Positions 37,438 to 51,054 of a stretch of DNA of 64,000 nucleotides are shown here, in pieces. How positions within the stretch are numbered: position 1 is the first letter of the stretch; every line of letters starts with the position of its first letter. Source of the DNA: Augochlora pura (lineage: Eukaryota; Arthropoda; Insecta; Hymenoptera; Halictidae); NCBI RefSeq assembly GCF_028453695.1, contig NC_135782.1, positions 4,650,001 through 4,714,000 on the forward strand, read 5' to 3'. The notes beneath the pieces were generated by a model that ran no database searches, was not told where the DNA came from, and saw only the letters and a program-made list of their open reading frames with translations. A program made the translations under genes and the position numbers.

Positions 37438-38271
37438 ATGGATATCCGACGCCTGTTAGGCTCTTCAGCGTTACGTAAGGGTCCGATGCGGTCCAAATTG
37501 AAAGTAATGGCCGCGTCGCGTTCTTTCGCGGCGTGTTTATATATTAGTGCTCCACAAGTGTCTCGGTCTGCACTCGGTCAAGTACGTCTACTTGCGATCA
37601 GCTGCGCGGCACCGAGCGTAGCATATAAAGCGCCGAGTCATTATACAAAGAGCATACTCACTCTGTTTTGCCGCGGCGCACGACAATACGCCGCGCCGAA
37701 GGCCCGAGCGGTTCGAGCCACGGCAGACACGCCGCTCCTCGCGCGAGAAACGATCCGTACTTTACTTTTACTCATCCTCGTCACGCTGCTACCGTTGCGC
37801 GGTGCCGCGCGCTTGCATTACGAGCGGAATGCCGCCGCGGACGCCTCGAGATTGGAAAATGGCGGTGCCGGAGGATGGTGCAATTGCGGTGTCCTCGCCG
37901 GTGCAACGGCTGTTGCCCTCGTCGGCGCTCGTCGAGTCGACTCCAGTTCTTGTACGATGCAGCTAGTGAAAGCATATGCGAGTGTTTCGTTATTTATTGG
38001 CTTCGTGACAGTGTCATTTGCTGTTCAACAAACCCCGCGGGCGTTTGGTCTAGTCTTAAGAATTATTATTCTTTGTTTAACCCTCTTAGTACCGAACAAC
38101 GATATATCGTTGTTGGTTATTACTGACAAGATAGTTTTCTTAATATTTTTATTAAATAACAATTTCATTTCTTATTTCTTCTACCTTTTTGAACTTGTTA
38201 TTTATCAGGCTTTTCAAAATTCTTGCAATTTCTTTCCGAAATTTTATCAAACTTCGTCAAACGGGTTTTAA
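37438..38271 (+). other. Longest ATG-initiated non-repetitive ORF outside Dfd (277 codons), unrecognised
   Basis: From ATG at 37438 to TAA at 38269-38271. Its first two thirds are GC-rich and Ala/Arg/Leu-rich; the end is AT-rich and Phe/Ile/Leu/Asn-rich, a sharp change that follows local base composition rather than protein-like use. Hydrophobic runs are visible (TLLLLILVTLLPL near residue 110 and several near the end). I recognise no domain. The frame stays open upstream of the ATG without another ATG. Probably a chance ORF; a real small membrane protein is possible but unsupported. Confidence 0.12.
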
Positions 38272-41200
38272 ACATTTCGCTTAGATACAGACTCTTAGCC
38301 GGTACTAAAAGGGTTAAATATATTTGATGCGGTCCCGGAGCAACACTGTTACATAGTAGAATAGTAAAAGGTAATCTGAAGTAGTAACATAATCAGTTGA
38401 AAAATCTGAGCATCAGTAAATAAGAAATTCAAGCCACAATTTTCCCTATTGTAATGTACAATTTATTTTCAGAGTTACGCTACCATAAATAAATGGCAAA
38501 CGTCGGGTATGCGAGCCGCAAAGGGCCATGAATTAGTTCCATCAAAGGTTCTGATCCCGATCGTAGTCCGTACGCGAACCTTCTTCCAAGACCCAGCAGA
38601 GCATAGGGTCGCAAGAAGCGCCGAAAGTGCTCGAGGAGGCAATATTGTCAGCGCGGTGTAAGGGTGGCAGCACGGACAGCGAGGGGGCGTCGATTCGGGG
38701 GGTGGCTGAGAGCGCGTCACCTGGTTTTTCCTCGCGCGATGTCGCCGTTTCCCTCCCGGCTTTCCTACCCCCGGACCGGGTTTTTCGTTAGGCGGAGGAC
38801 GCGCGCGAGGGGTCCGCCCGGCTTATTTCTATTTTTCTTCGGGCCACTTCATGCCGGCTCCCGGGAGAATGGGACCCGCGTACAGTCGAGTGGAATCTGC
38901 GAGGGGGTCGCGAGCAGGGAGGGATTGAAGGGGCTTGCGGATGACGTAGGCGACGCGGGGCTCGCAAGCAAGAGAGGGTGGGCGCGGGAGGGTGGCCTGT
39001 CTCCTCGTTTTGCGGCTCGACCTCTCCGTCTCTATCAACGTTCCTCATCCACCCCCCCCCCCTCCGGCCGTCCTCCATCTTTCCTCCACTCTTCTCGCAC
39101 CCCCGCGAGCGTCTTCCAGCTACCGGTTCTTTCTCCGTCATTCCCGTGCCGCGCCACCCCCGCCGCCGCCGACGTCGCCGCGTCCCCTGTTTCTGCCCGA
39201 GTCTTCGCCGCTCCTCTTCTCTTCCGGCGAAACACGATCAATCACTTTTCCCGGCGAGCCGGCATGACACCCTCCTTTTACACCCGTCCCTGCCGCCACC
39301 CCTGCAGCCGAGAGACCGGAGCTCGTCAACGACGATTCTCCCTCACCCCCCACTCTTTTTTTCATCCCCTCTGCCCGCCGCCGAACTCTCGATCCGATCC
39401 GATCGCACAGATGACGATTATAGCGAGATAGCCCGTGAGAGCCCGCCTAGGACCCGTCACGTGCACAGCTGGCCCTTCGAGGACCGCGGAGGAACACTGT
39501 CGAGGGGTGGATGCTCGGGCGAGGGTGGACGCTTTGTGGATACGGATATCTGCACAGGGTCCTTCTTCCTGGAAGATTGGAAACCTACAATCCATCGGCT
39601 CCGGATTCCAGGGCTCGCAGTTCCGTGTAATGGTTCTCTTCCTCGGGGGTTGATTGCGCTTTTTCGAATAGAAAAGGGACGAGGATCGTTCTCAGCTGAG
39701 CTACTCATTTTCTGTGGAATAAAACACTGTCACTTGTAAAAAATTTAGGTCGAGTGAATATGTACCTTGTATTCAGAAAAGCGCCCTTATTTAATGCTCC
39801 TAATAAAGATCATTTTAATCGAAGGGTCATTATTACTGATCCATAAAATTGCTTCTAATCTATGGTACACATTTTCTTCCATAAAATACAATATGTTATC
39901 CGGCATTGTCTTCTCCCCGTCTCTCCGTGGACAATCTTCACCGAGAAGAGCAAACAAAGGAGCGTCAGCCACAGTTTGCCGCGTCCAAGGAAATCGAAAA
40001 TGAACCGTGGTTTCCTTAGGTTTCTCCGGGTTTGGAAGACGCCTGAAAAAATCGAAGGCAGATCAAGTCTTCATCAGGGACCGCGAGAAACGCGTCGCGG
40101 CGTCATCATGGTAAGACAGCGCGGCGAATCGACAAAGGCAGGCGTACGAAAACCGGCGCGTAATAATGGCAGTCGGTTTTTGCACGGTCGAGAGGATCAT
40201 CCTCGGACTGTCATAGAACGCTTTCCCGTGGAAACCCGTTTGCCTGGAATCCGCCGTCGCGAAAGAGTCGCGGCGCGGAACACGCCGCGAGCTTCCGTCG
40301 TGATAATGATAAATGGCCGCGCAGTAGTTCGCGATTTAATATCAATCTCGGCCGGGCGGCTGCTTATTATCGACCATTAGTAAAGTTTTAATAACGCAAT
40401 ACGGCCGCAGTTGTTGGCCCGGGGTAGGACCCGGGACCGTCGCGATTTATCACTTTCATCGCTTTATTACCGGCTGGTTCCCCCGGCTACGTTTTACTTG
40501 TTGATGGTGACACGAGTCGTTTCGGGGGTATCGCGGTTTCAATGACGATCTTCGTTTTTGCGAGCTTTTTAATTGCCGGCCGGACGATCGTTATCGATCC
40601 GAACTCCGTTTTCGAGTTCTCGGTTGATAAATCGCTTCTGGACGCGCGCGCGCGCGCGATACGACTTCGTCCCTGGTACCGCACGCTCTGACGGCAATCC
40701 CGCTAAAAATCATCGATACGAATGGAAAGTTCTGATCCTTGTAGGGGAAATCGGAATAACTGAGTTCCACTTCGTTGAAGCGGATTTTCAATCGTGGAAT
40801 TCACCAAATTTTTAGCCCCAAATAAAATTCACAGCCTGTCCAGAAATTTCATTCTCTAATCTTTAGTTTCTTTATTGCAAGAATAATTTTATTAACAATT
40901 TATTACTGATTTAAAGAATATTTTTCCTTTGGTTAGGAAATACAGAGCATTGCGAATGGCGAACGAACGTTGATGTGTAAAAGATTAAGCAGCAATATCG
41001 CGAAGTGGAGTGCATGCGACTTATGGCGGTCTGTCTTGCATCTTCAGATGTACCGTCTCCAGTTCGGATAATTAAAGTCGAGCTGCTGCTGTATGGAGGC
41101 TGAAATATTACCGGGCACTTGACACGTCCAGGCGAGGCAGCCGTAACCTCTTTACCTCTTTTCCGTCGCCTCTATAGACTACCGTATAGCCGTATTATTA

Positions 41201-43118
41201 TTTCCCATAAGTGGATTCCCACGGTAGACACTTTACTCGTCTTTGGCGCAATCTTTTTGTTGATCCAAAAATTTATTTCCTTTTCTCTACTTTCTATGGA
41301 TATATTAATATATACTTAGTATGGAAAATATCCTACATTATTTGCTTTAGTTTTCTGTAAAAAATAAATAGTCTAAATGTTGTTCCAGAGATCTTATCTA
41401 TTAAACTATTCAAAGAATTTTTCTATTGATAAAAGTTTATTAAAATGATTTATGGAGATTATTTTTCTGCAATAGCTTTGATTAAATGCTTTGAATGAAA
41501 TAAGCAAAGCTATGCAAAATAGAAAGTCTATCATATAAAGAAAAATTTAAATTAAAATTGTATCAACATTCACACTTGAAATTGTTCGAATCTAATCGCT
41601 CAGACATAATTTCTAATTAAACATTGCAAATAGCTTGCTCGCTTATAAGGAAACACGCGACAGAAGCCGTGCCATACAAATTAAACTTTTAATTAAATCT
41701 GTATCGAATTAATCATGTTGATACTATAACTTCTCCAAGTATAATCTAATTATTTTTTCAGTCTCAATGTTTAATTAAACGTCCGAAACAAACTACCTTC
41801 TTCCATCCAGTAAAAGAGCAAAGTATAGTAGCCGTGTACCATACGAAGAAAAATTTTAATTAAAATCCTATGAAATTGATCACGTTTGTTCTTGATCGAG
41901 GTCGAGCACGAGCAACGTGCCTTCGATACCACTGTCCCTTCCGGCCACGTATCACACTGGCAGGACGTCGAAGGATGCCGTAGGACCTTGGGCAGCCCGC
42001 AGAAGGAAATCTCGCCGGGTCGTTCGAAAGCAATTAGCCCCCGGGAACGTTTCTGGGTCGGCGTTCTGCGTCCGGGGCCCTTTGCCGAACAATGCGGCAG
42101 CGTTTTCGATGTATGCAAACTGTCTTTCGGAAAGACGAGGGCGAAGGGCGTCGGAATGGTAATTGTCGGGGGTCACGGATGCTGGCCGACCTTCACCCAG
42201 TTACCTCCTTCTTTCTTCTACCTCGGACGATAATCAACGGCCAAGGGACGTTTACACGGTTCACCCTTGCCTAACGTTTCTCCCCTGCTCGCGATTCGAC
42301 ACGGGCGACAGGGTCCCGATTACACCCGAAACCTGCGATCTCTTGCTGCGGTCTCCTTCTGTGTCCTAATTAATGAACTTTCCAACAGGCTTCGGCCTGG
42401 AAAGATTCGTTTCTTTGACGACGCGTTGGATGTCGTTCTTAGAAGAATACATTTGTTTCGGCGAGTGTGAACAATTTATTATGTTCTGTTATCCTCGCTT
42501 CCGTTTACTATAACTTATGTGAAAAATGACGATTTCAAAATCTTACCACCAACGAGATCATTTCCCATCGGCGATTCGATCGGCTCTGCGGAATTTATTG
42601 CAATTATCCCTCGCTTTCCTTCCTTAATCTCCGATTTCAACCGCTTCGTACCTGGTTCCGCGCAACCACTGTACATTCTTTTATTAGAAATATCAAGAAT
42701 CGTCTGACGTCTCTATTCTATGCCCGCGGAACGAGCACCTTTGCTAAAGCAACTTTCAACTGTTTATTATAGGCTGTACTATGGGTGTCTAACTTTCAGC
42801 TCCCTCCATTCGGCGGCCTGTGGAAAACGATGTTTTCGCAATTTTTCTGACGTCGTATTTCTCTCTTACGATTCTCGTTGATCAACGTGATTCGTAGGAT
42901 TTATTTTAATTATCCTTCACTTTCATACTCGAACCACTGGTTTTCTCTGACTGATCAAGGATCATTTAATATCTCAATGTTGTATGAATGGAAGTGGACT
43001 TGTTCCTAATTGGCAGTGCTGTATAAATAATCCTCGTCGTTGGATATCTTTTACGATTTTAAAAATTATTTTCGATGGACATTTTTATACGAATTTCGTC
43101 GTTTAAGTATATTACCAT
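38272..43118. other. No gene seen: GC-rich then AT-rich non-coding DNA
   Basis: GC-rich and pyrimidine-rich at 38500-39700 with a C-run at 39052-39062; GC-rich at 39930-40720 with a (GC)8 run at 40642-40658; AT-rich at 40800-41880; GC-rich at 41900-42440. No RNA gene or coding motif recognised. Confidence 0.5.
40642..40658. repeat. CG dinucleotide run
   Basis: About eight CG units in a row; alternating purine-pyrimidine, able to adopt Z-DNA. Confidence 0.9.
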
Positions 43119-43322
43119 AAAATCGTATTATTGCAATAATAGTCGTCATAATACAATAAAAATTGTGGTATAAAGATAAAAATCGTATTATTACAATAAA
43201 GTCGTATTATTACAATAAAATCGTATTATTACAATAAAATCGTATTATTACAATAAAATTTTATTATTACAATAAAATCGTATTATTACAATAAAAATCG
43301 TAATATCACAATAAAAATCGTA
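43119..43322. repeat. 18-19-bp minisatellite (AATCGTATTATTACAATAA), about 10 copies
   Basis: Near-identical units between 43180 and 43300, flanked by more diverged ones. Confidence 0.9.
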
Positions 43323-46300
43323 GGAAGTTTAAATAAATACAATCCTGTCATTGTTATACCTATATTAGTCATGTTCGCTGATTCTAGTGTTAAAATCGAG
43401 GTTTTAGCCTTACAGCAACTAATTTCTGCCTCGAATTCCTGGTTTCTAAACTCAGGAACGAACGAAGAAGACCTCCGGTCCTCGAATATAGGAGAAGCCG
43501 CGCGAGGATGTCGCTAATCCCGAAGACGACGGCTAACCACATTCAAAGGGGAGTCGCGAGGCCCGATGAATCAGTTTTACGACTCACTCCTCTATTATTC
43601 GCGGCCGTCGGTGCAGCAGCCCGCTATAAACGCTGATTTTTGTCGCGTCGAACCGGGCCCGTCTTCTCTCCCGCGCGTCGTCGGAACAGTCCGGTTCACG
43701 CAAATTGCTTTCGAGAGGCCCGGTGTCAGGTGGTAATTGCCGGTGGGCCCCCGGGGTCAACGGGTCGCGTTAACGTCGTTACCATCCGCGCGGACCGATA
43801 ATTACCGCACTACCCGGTCCCGCTTTTCTTTCGTTTTTCTTTCGTGCGACGCTGGAACTACTGTTGGCCTAACAGCTGGGACTTTCACTCCCGAGGATCA
43901 CAAGTGCCCGCGGACACGTTCGCTATTCGTGTTCCCCGTTGGCAGGTTCTTCTACCAACGGAAAACACGTGTTTTCGTCGCCGCGCCAAAAAGACCGGCG
44001 CTCATCGGCGTTCCGATACATCGGGCAAAGGAGATTCCAAGCAAACGCTGTCGGTGTTCTGCTGTCAAAGGTGACACTGATCAGTCAGCGCGGCACTTAC
44101 CCTGTCGACTTTTTGTATCGTTTTCGTGACGCTTCTGCTACCCAATTTGTAACTTTCGAGTGTTCGAGTTGAGATCTTCGAGCACGGTGAAGTGGCGGCT
44201 CGAAGGAGTAAATAGTTTTTCAGGGGATATAGAAGGATTCGTTTTTAGAAGTGTAGAATTTCTGAATGAAATTGATTTGTATTTATATGATTGTTTACTT
44301 GTTTTTAGCAATTTTACAATTGCGAAGGTAAAAATACCAGGCAACGGATTAAAAGCAACACGAGGATTGATTACAAAAGGCCGAGCAGAATTTCAAGAAA
44401 TCCATGGAGGAGCGGATCGTGACGGTGTCAGCATCACGTCCGCTCGTCTCCGATCCCGAATGTCTGACGGACAACGGTGGAAGGATCAAAGGGTGACAGC
44501 GAGCCTTTCGAAGGTCGACCTCGATACCTCGGGATCCCGTGGCGCGCAGGGATGTCCCCGGGAGGACGCGGTCCCCCTTTTCACGTCGACAAACACGGGA
44601 TCGTGACTCAGCAGCGAAATAGAATCTCCGGAGACTCATGCTTTCCGCCCCGAACGGATCCGCTTGCCAACACCTCGACGCAGAATACATGCGAAAATAG
44701 CCGGGGACCTCGCACACGCTGCATCGGGGATAGAACCGGGGACACGGAATTCCACCGTGAACCGTATCGAATTCTACCGGCGAGCACCGCGTTTTCACGA
44801 GTTTGTAAATATTTCGGATATTCGGGAAATTGCAGATCGATCGGTCCCCGAAGACGCGAGCGCCGTCGCCGCGACAAAATATTTTGATCCTTGTTCGTGA
44901 TCGATCCTTTGGTGATATTTAGATCCCTGTTCGCGATGGATCTTTGGACGGAGAGTATAGTCCTCTTGGGTTTCGTAGTTCAGGAAGGTTTACTGTGAAA
45001 ATGACTATAGAATGTTCTTTGCTTAAGATACTGTAGGAGATTTGGAAGATGCCTGGATTTTTTGTGTTAGATGATGGCATGGAGCTTTCAATGTTAATAT
45101 GATATAGCCATTTTGCTAGGAAATAATTTTTCCAGGTCCATAGAGAACGTGAAACTTTGTACTTTTTGGTGTCACAAACATCCCCTCAGATTCGATATAT
45201 TATTGTCATCAGGATACACGATATTAAGAATTAGACAACAGTGTCATAAAAAAGAGATCTCCAGGTATAATTTAAAAAAAGAATCGTCATTTTACCTTAA
45301 CTTTTAACGGAGTTATAGCTGGCCAAAGATTGACAATTCTTCGACTAAAACCTGACGCATTACTTTTTCTGTCGAACGCATAATATTAAAGTAACAGAAT
45401 GGAAAATTGCAAAAATTAAAGAAAATTCTTATCTCCAACACCCCAGCATATTATTCTCCTATCTTTAACTTCTATTAGCAATCCTATCACCTCTGAATTT
45501 TTCTCAACGACGTGAAAATCGTTCGGAGGCATCGGGTATCATTTCCAAGGTGCCGATCGACCAAGATGGCCGTCGGTCACGCGGAGGAACGCGCGACGCG
45601 AGAGTAAATCGTCCGTGGGTTCTGGAAAAGCGTTGTTGTTCCAGGTGGTAAGTGCAAAGGGATGTCCTGGAGGCAGCCAGAGAGGCAGGTCCGGGGATGC
45701 AAGATAGAGAGAAAGGAAGAAAGGAGAGGTGACGGGAGCCGCGAGCTCTGGCTGCCAAGATTAATGGATTCGCATTGTCGGCATTTTTTCAAGCGTTTTA
45801 GGACCACTTTTGAGAGCCGGAGAGCGTCTCATTTTTCAAAAACTCCCGGGCCCCGTAACCCGGCCCCGTTAGAAAAATCGCAATCGATTCGCCGCGCGCT
45901 AATGGTTCCGAATTAAACCGTGTGCTTCTACTCGCGCTGATCGCGGAGGGGCAGGTATCTCTCTGGCTTCACGCGTACCGTTTGACAGGCTCGCAGCGCG
46001 AGGAGTTACGTAAGAATGGGTACCGATAGTTGGTAAATACATCGCGATCGATCCTCTGGCGCAACGAACGCGTCGATCCTCCACGCTGTGACATTTCGAC
46101 GTTTCAATATGGGAAACGTGTCCGCGGCGGAGGTCTTAAACAAAGCTTCGTTCTACGGTTGTTTGTCTATCTAAACGTAAAGATACTCACCGCTTCGCTG
46201 GTAGAAGAGCAATAAATTACAAGCGGTTAGGATTAAAAGTATCCAGATATAAAAACAAGACAGATTTGAGATGCGAGAAGTAAAGTGATCTTTCAGAATT

Positions 46301-48942
46301 TTTTCCTAGAAAACCATGAAGCCTTTCTCCTTGAAACTTTTACAGCATTTTGTCACATATTTATAGAGTACGTGTGAATTTTTTTGTCGAAGACTATTCG
46401 GTAGAAGTGAATATAAAAAATTATGTCTGCCGTTACACGAGCGCAAAAGTTTTTTGACACTTTGGTTCTTGAGGGAGAACTTAGGATTTTCGTAATTCCT
46501 CTTTGTTGATGGCATCGGCGAACCTCGAAATAACGATTTTACGTTACTTCACACTAAGTCTAATAAGCGAAAGCCTCGCTCCCGCAGACACTGTTCCAGA
46601 ACCGTGCAAGCAATCTATTTTTGCAAAAGCCCCGACAGTTCATTAGAACCAGACTTCTGGATTCTCATCGTCTATTAATCAGCCGGAACCTCTATTCCAG
46701 CCCGCCTCCCCCAACAGATTACCATATCCCAAAAGAAAAGTATCCCAAACAGAAACATTGGATACCTGCCGGCCCCCGGCGAGGACTCAAAAGAGGAGCC
46801 CCGCCGTACAAGAGAGAGGAGCGAACGTCGTCTTGCATTCGAAAGTCGAAATAAATCTGACGGAAGACTTTACGAGCCACCAGGGACCGCGGAACGGAGA
46901 CCCTGGGCAATCGCCCGGTGAAAGAGCACGAGCCAGGTAATTTGCGGTGTTTACTTGTAATTTTAGGATTTACGGAAATCAGCATAGAATGGTTAGGTAC
47001 GAACAAGGCGGAAAACGCGACGGAGGCGGTGCAGGGACTCTATTGGATGGCGTCTTGGGACCGCCGCGGCCGAAGATAGAAGTTACGGCAGCTGATGAGC
47101 CGTAACCGATCGACGCACAATAACCCTCCGCAAGCAGTACCGCTATCTCCCGTCCGGGTCTTTCGTTCGCGTGCTAGCCGGCGATCTTGATCGAGGGATC
47201 CGCTCGAACCGCGAAAACGGAGGACCCGGCACCCGTTCGACGGGAGCAATTTTTCTATGGACAATTGTCCCGTCGCCGACTTTTTAATCCGCTGCACTTT
47301 GATTCCTTTCAGAGGTAGGTACTCTGTCTTTTTAATAGAATTCTGAGGGTGTTGGAGAAATTCTAAGGACTTGCATTAGTAGAAATCTTCGTTACTGGCC
47401 AGAGAATTGGACTATGCACTAGACTACGCAACCACGATGAAAATAAATGGATAAAATGCAAGATAGCAGTAATATCCAGGCAATTTAAAAATATTGTATT
47501 ACTGTCAAGTCGTCACGATTATTCAGAATAAAAGCGTTAATAAAGCTCCTGCACCGTGCAATAATTAATAGAGATAATTTCTACAGTGCTGAAAAATCCA
47601 CAGTTCAATTATGTCTTACATTTGCATCGTAGATCAACGTTTCCATTAAAATCTTCTGGCAAAACCGCAAGATACGCGTCCTGCCGTTAACGGCAACGAA
47701 AATTTATTTGACCTATTTGATCGGTGCCCCGCAGCCTGCGGAAGCTACCGGGCCGCCCTGCAGCCCGTGCGGGATGCTCTTTCCTTCGGCAAGAAAAAAT
47801 TCGATTCGCCCCGCAATAAATCACCGGAGAATTGCAACCCTTTGGCTTGGCCACGGGTCAGCCCCGTAGGCTACCGAAGGCCCGCGGCCGTACCCGATAT
47901 CCCGCCGGCATTCTTTCTAGGCAAATATTGTACACCGGTGTACCGATGATGCCACAAAGAGGTATCGTTCCGGTTTATTACAATCGGCATTATTTACGGG
48001 CCCCGTCCGTTTACCCGAGCCTCGATTCGCCTCTCTATTCCGCAACCCTTTCCGCTGCCATTTCACCGGGCACGCTCTTTACCGTTTTCCCGTTTTCACT
48101 TTCACCGGGCTGGCACAGACTATCTGCACTTTGCATCTCGTTTCGCCGCGAAAACGTACGATCGGCTGGCCGTTGCATCGGGCTGTAACGGTTTCGCGGC
48201 GGCTTCATCGCGCGTCGATCGCGCTGATTCAATGAGCGAGTCCATGACCGGGGAACGATCGGTGCACGGAGTCATCTGCGAGAACTGCTAAGTGGTCTCG
48301 GGTCTTCGCTTGACAAGGTTGTCAGAGTTTTAGGTACTTTTACGTGGAATCTTTGAAAACATTAGACGCGTACATTACTGCGGCGATTGTAATTTGAGAA
48401 TTCCTCTGTTAAATATCTGTTTAAAATTTGAGTAAATGTCGGGGGCCATTTTGTTTCAGGATACTGTTCAAATATGTTTTTAAATGGAAATAACATTGTT
48501 ACAGGATCATTTTAGTGCTTAATTCATTGCTAAATTTTAGACGATTTTTGATAAAAGTTTGCATAGAAATTGGAACAGAAATTTTTAATTATAACAAATA
48601 TAATAGAAATGTTTAACTATAATTGATATCTAGAATATAATTGCTTATAAATAGTGATAGAATTGATCATCATAGAATTTTTATTATAAATTAGAAGATT
48701 TATAATCAAAATGCAGTATAATTGACGAGCGCGGATTTTATTCATCTATCAAGAAAAATAAATAAAATGTAAACTAGTAAAAAGATCGAAGAGAGTCGCT
48801 TCTGCAGAGCGGTGCGACGCATGGATCGCTCAAAATGGCCGTCGACCGACTCTCTTGCTCAAAGAACACTATTACACACCGTTGAATCACAGTTCTGCCT
48901 ATAAATAAAATATCTCTGCCTCAAGACACTTAATACTGCAAA
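43323..48942. other. No gene seen: mosaic non-coding DNA
   Basis: GC-rich at 43480-44130, 44380-44880, 45500-46200, 46750-47280 and 47700-48340; AT-rich between and from 48400 to 48780. Nothing recognised as coding or RNA. Confidence 0.5.
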
Positions 48943-49254
48943 CAATATTCTGTACCACAATATTCTGTGGCACAATATTCTGTGACACAATATCCTGTAC
49001 CACAATATCCTGTACCACAATATTCTGTACCACAATATTCTGTACCACAATATCCTGTACCACAATATCATGTACCACAATATCCTGTACCACAATATCA
49101 TGTACCACAATATCCTGTACCACAATATCCTGTACCACAATATCCTGTACCACAATATTCTGTACCACAATATTCTGTACCACAATATTCTGTACCACAA
49201 TATTCTGCACCACAATATTCTGTACCAAAATATTCTGTACCACAATATTCTGTA
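48943..49254. repeat. 15-bp minisatellite (CAATATTCTGTACCA), about 21 copies
   Basis: Uniform 15-base units with ATATTCTGT, ATATCCTGT and ATATCATGT variants and two GTGGCA/GTGACA joints at the left end. The period is divisible by three and the unit lacks stops in several frames, so it yields repeat 'proteins' on both strands (VPQYS on plus, ILWYR and VVQNI on minus). These are artefacts unless expression shows otherwise. Confidence 0.95.
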
Positions 49255-50992
49255 ATATTATTAAATTCTTAATCGGCATTAAAAAATGGCCCCGCCTCCA
49301 AATATTCGTATAAATTCTTTCGGGAAAGTGCGAACACGAGAGCGACGAGAGGGGTTTTCGCCAGGATTATGGTTGGCCTAGATTCCCAAGGAGGACACAG
49401 AGCCCAGGCGAATTTCCGTGCGGATCGAAGAGAAGAACCGTTTGGCAGCGTCGGAGAACAGTCACGATGATCCATCCACTTCTCGGTCGTGCTCGAACCC
49501 GGGACTCTTTAAAGTTTCCTCGGGAAAGTTTGATGAGTCTATCGAACGCTATTATTCCGTACCATCCTCCCTCCCCTCCCTACGTCCTGTCGCCCTCCTT
49601 CCGCGTTCTTTAATCATTCAAAGCGAATCAATCACCCATCCCGTGGATCGCCCTCCGTCGCGCGGCGTCGCACGGAGAGACCTCTCCCGCGACTCGGCCC
49701 GTGCCTCAACGACGTTATCAAAAGGAGGACCATTTCTCGTGGTTTGCCTCTCCGCTCCTCTTTCTGACAGTTATGAAAACCCTGAACAGATGAAAACTGT
49801 CGCGGGATTGTGCGTTCCCTTGGACTAGCGCTCGAGAAATTGCTGGGAATTCTTGTCAGGGAAGATGGTAACTATCTTTGCTGGTGCGGTGGTCTGTGGG
49901 ATCAGAAATTGTTTTTGGATTAAGTAGATTTTTTGGCAGAGTGAAAGATGTCTCTATTAATTGTAAAATGGAGGAGCTGCATCAGCTTTTCATTTTTTCT
50001 TGAACGTCAAAAGATGGCGAAGAATATGGGAACGGTTTTATATTCTTTAAATGGTTTCATTGCTTTTTAGATTCATTTAATATTGTCAAGATTATGCCAG
50101 GGTTATGTCAGTATTGATTTATACAGTATTTTCTTAAATGCATAAAATCTACAGTCTAGTTATTAATAATATTTGTATCCCTCACTGTAGAAATTCAATT
50201 ACAAGAGAAAAGTATAAAAGACACATTTTCGAGCATACAAAATTTATCACATTAGTTACAGACTAGTAAAAAATAAAATAAAGAATAAAATGATTAAATA
50301 ATAATGTTCCGCAGAATTTCACATGCTATTTTATCGTTCACATTTTACGCGGCATTCCAATTTCCATAAACATTAATTTCGAGCGAAGGTGCAGCTAACA
50401 AGATTAGAAAATCTTTTTTTAAAACTGCACTCGCACCGCCATCGTTTCGAGTGTCCTCGTGACAACGGAAGGCAAACACGCGAGCATGTGTCGGCCGAGG
50501 GATGAATCCGAGGGGAAGAAAGATGATCTGTCAATTTAAATTCAGCCGAAGATCGGCGCGGAATCCGTTCTGTATTTAATCAGCGACCGGGTGTTCCGGT
50601 TAAGCCTGGCCAAGCTCGTTGCAAATTCCGGGCCAATATCGGCGCGCGCGCGCTCGCGAGAGAGCCTCGTATAAATGCGCATTTTATTAAGGGTGCTCGC
50701 CGCGTGAATAAGGGCGTTCCCCCCTCTCCGCCGCGGCCCCGCGAATAGAACGTATTTCGACCCCCTTCGACGACTACGGCTTTCATAGGAGCCGCGCTAC
50801 GATGTGTGCCTCGTCCGGCTTTTGTTCGCCTGTTATCGTTCCTCTCCGTCTGTTCCAGTCGATTCCGTTCGAAGAGAACCAATCAGCGATCCCTCGAAAC
50901 CCTCTCGCACCCTGTAACCCGCGGCCACGCCTGCCAATATAGGGTAGGTACCCTCGTCAGATCGACCCTTATCCTTTTTACCCGCCTTCCTT

Positions 50993-50994
<2 letters not shown>

Positions 50995-51035
<41 letters not shown>

Positions 51036-51054
51036 CTCTCTTTCTTTCTCTCTC
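50995..51054. repeat. CT microsatellite
   Basis: About 35 bases of perfect CT, then TTTCTTTCTCTC variants. Confidence 0.9.
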
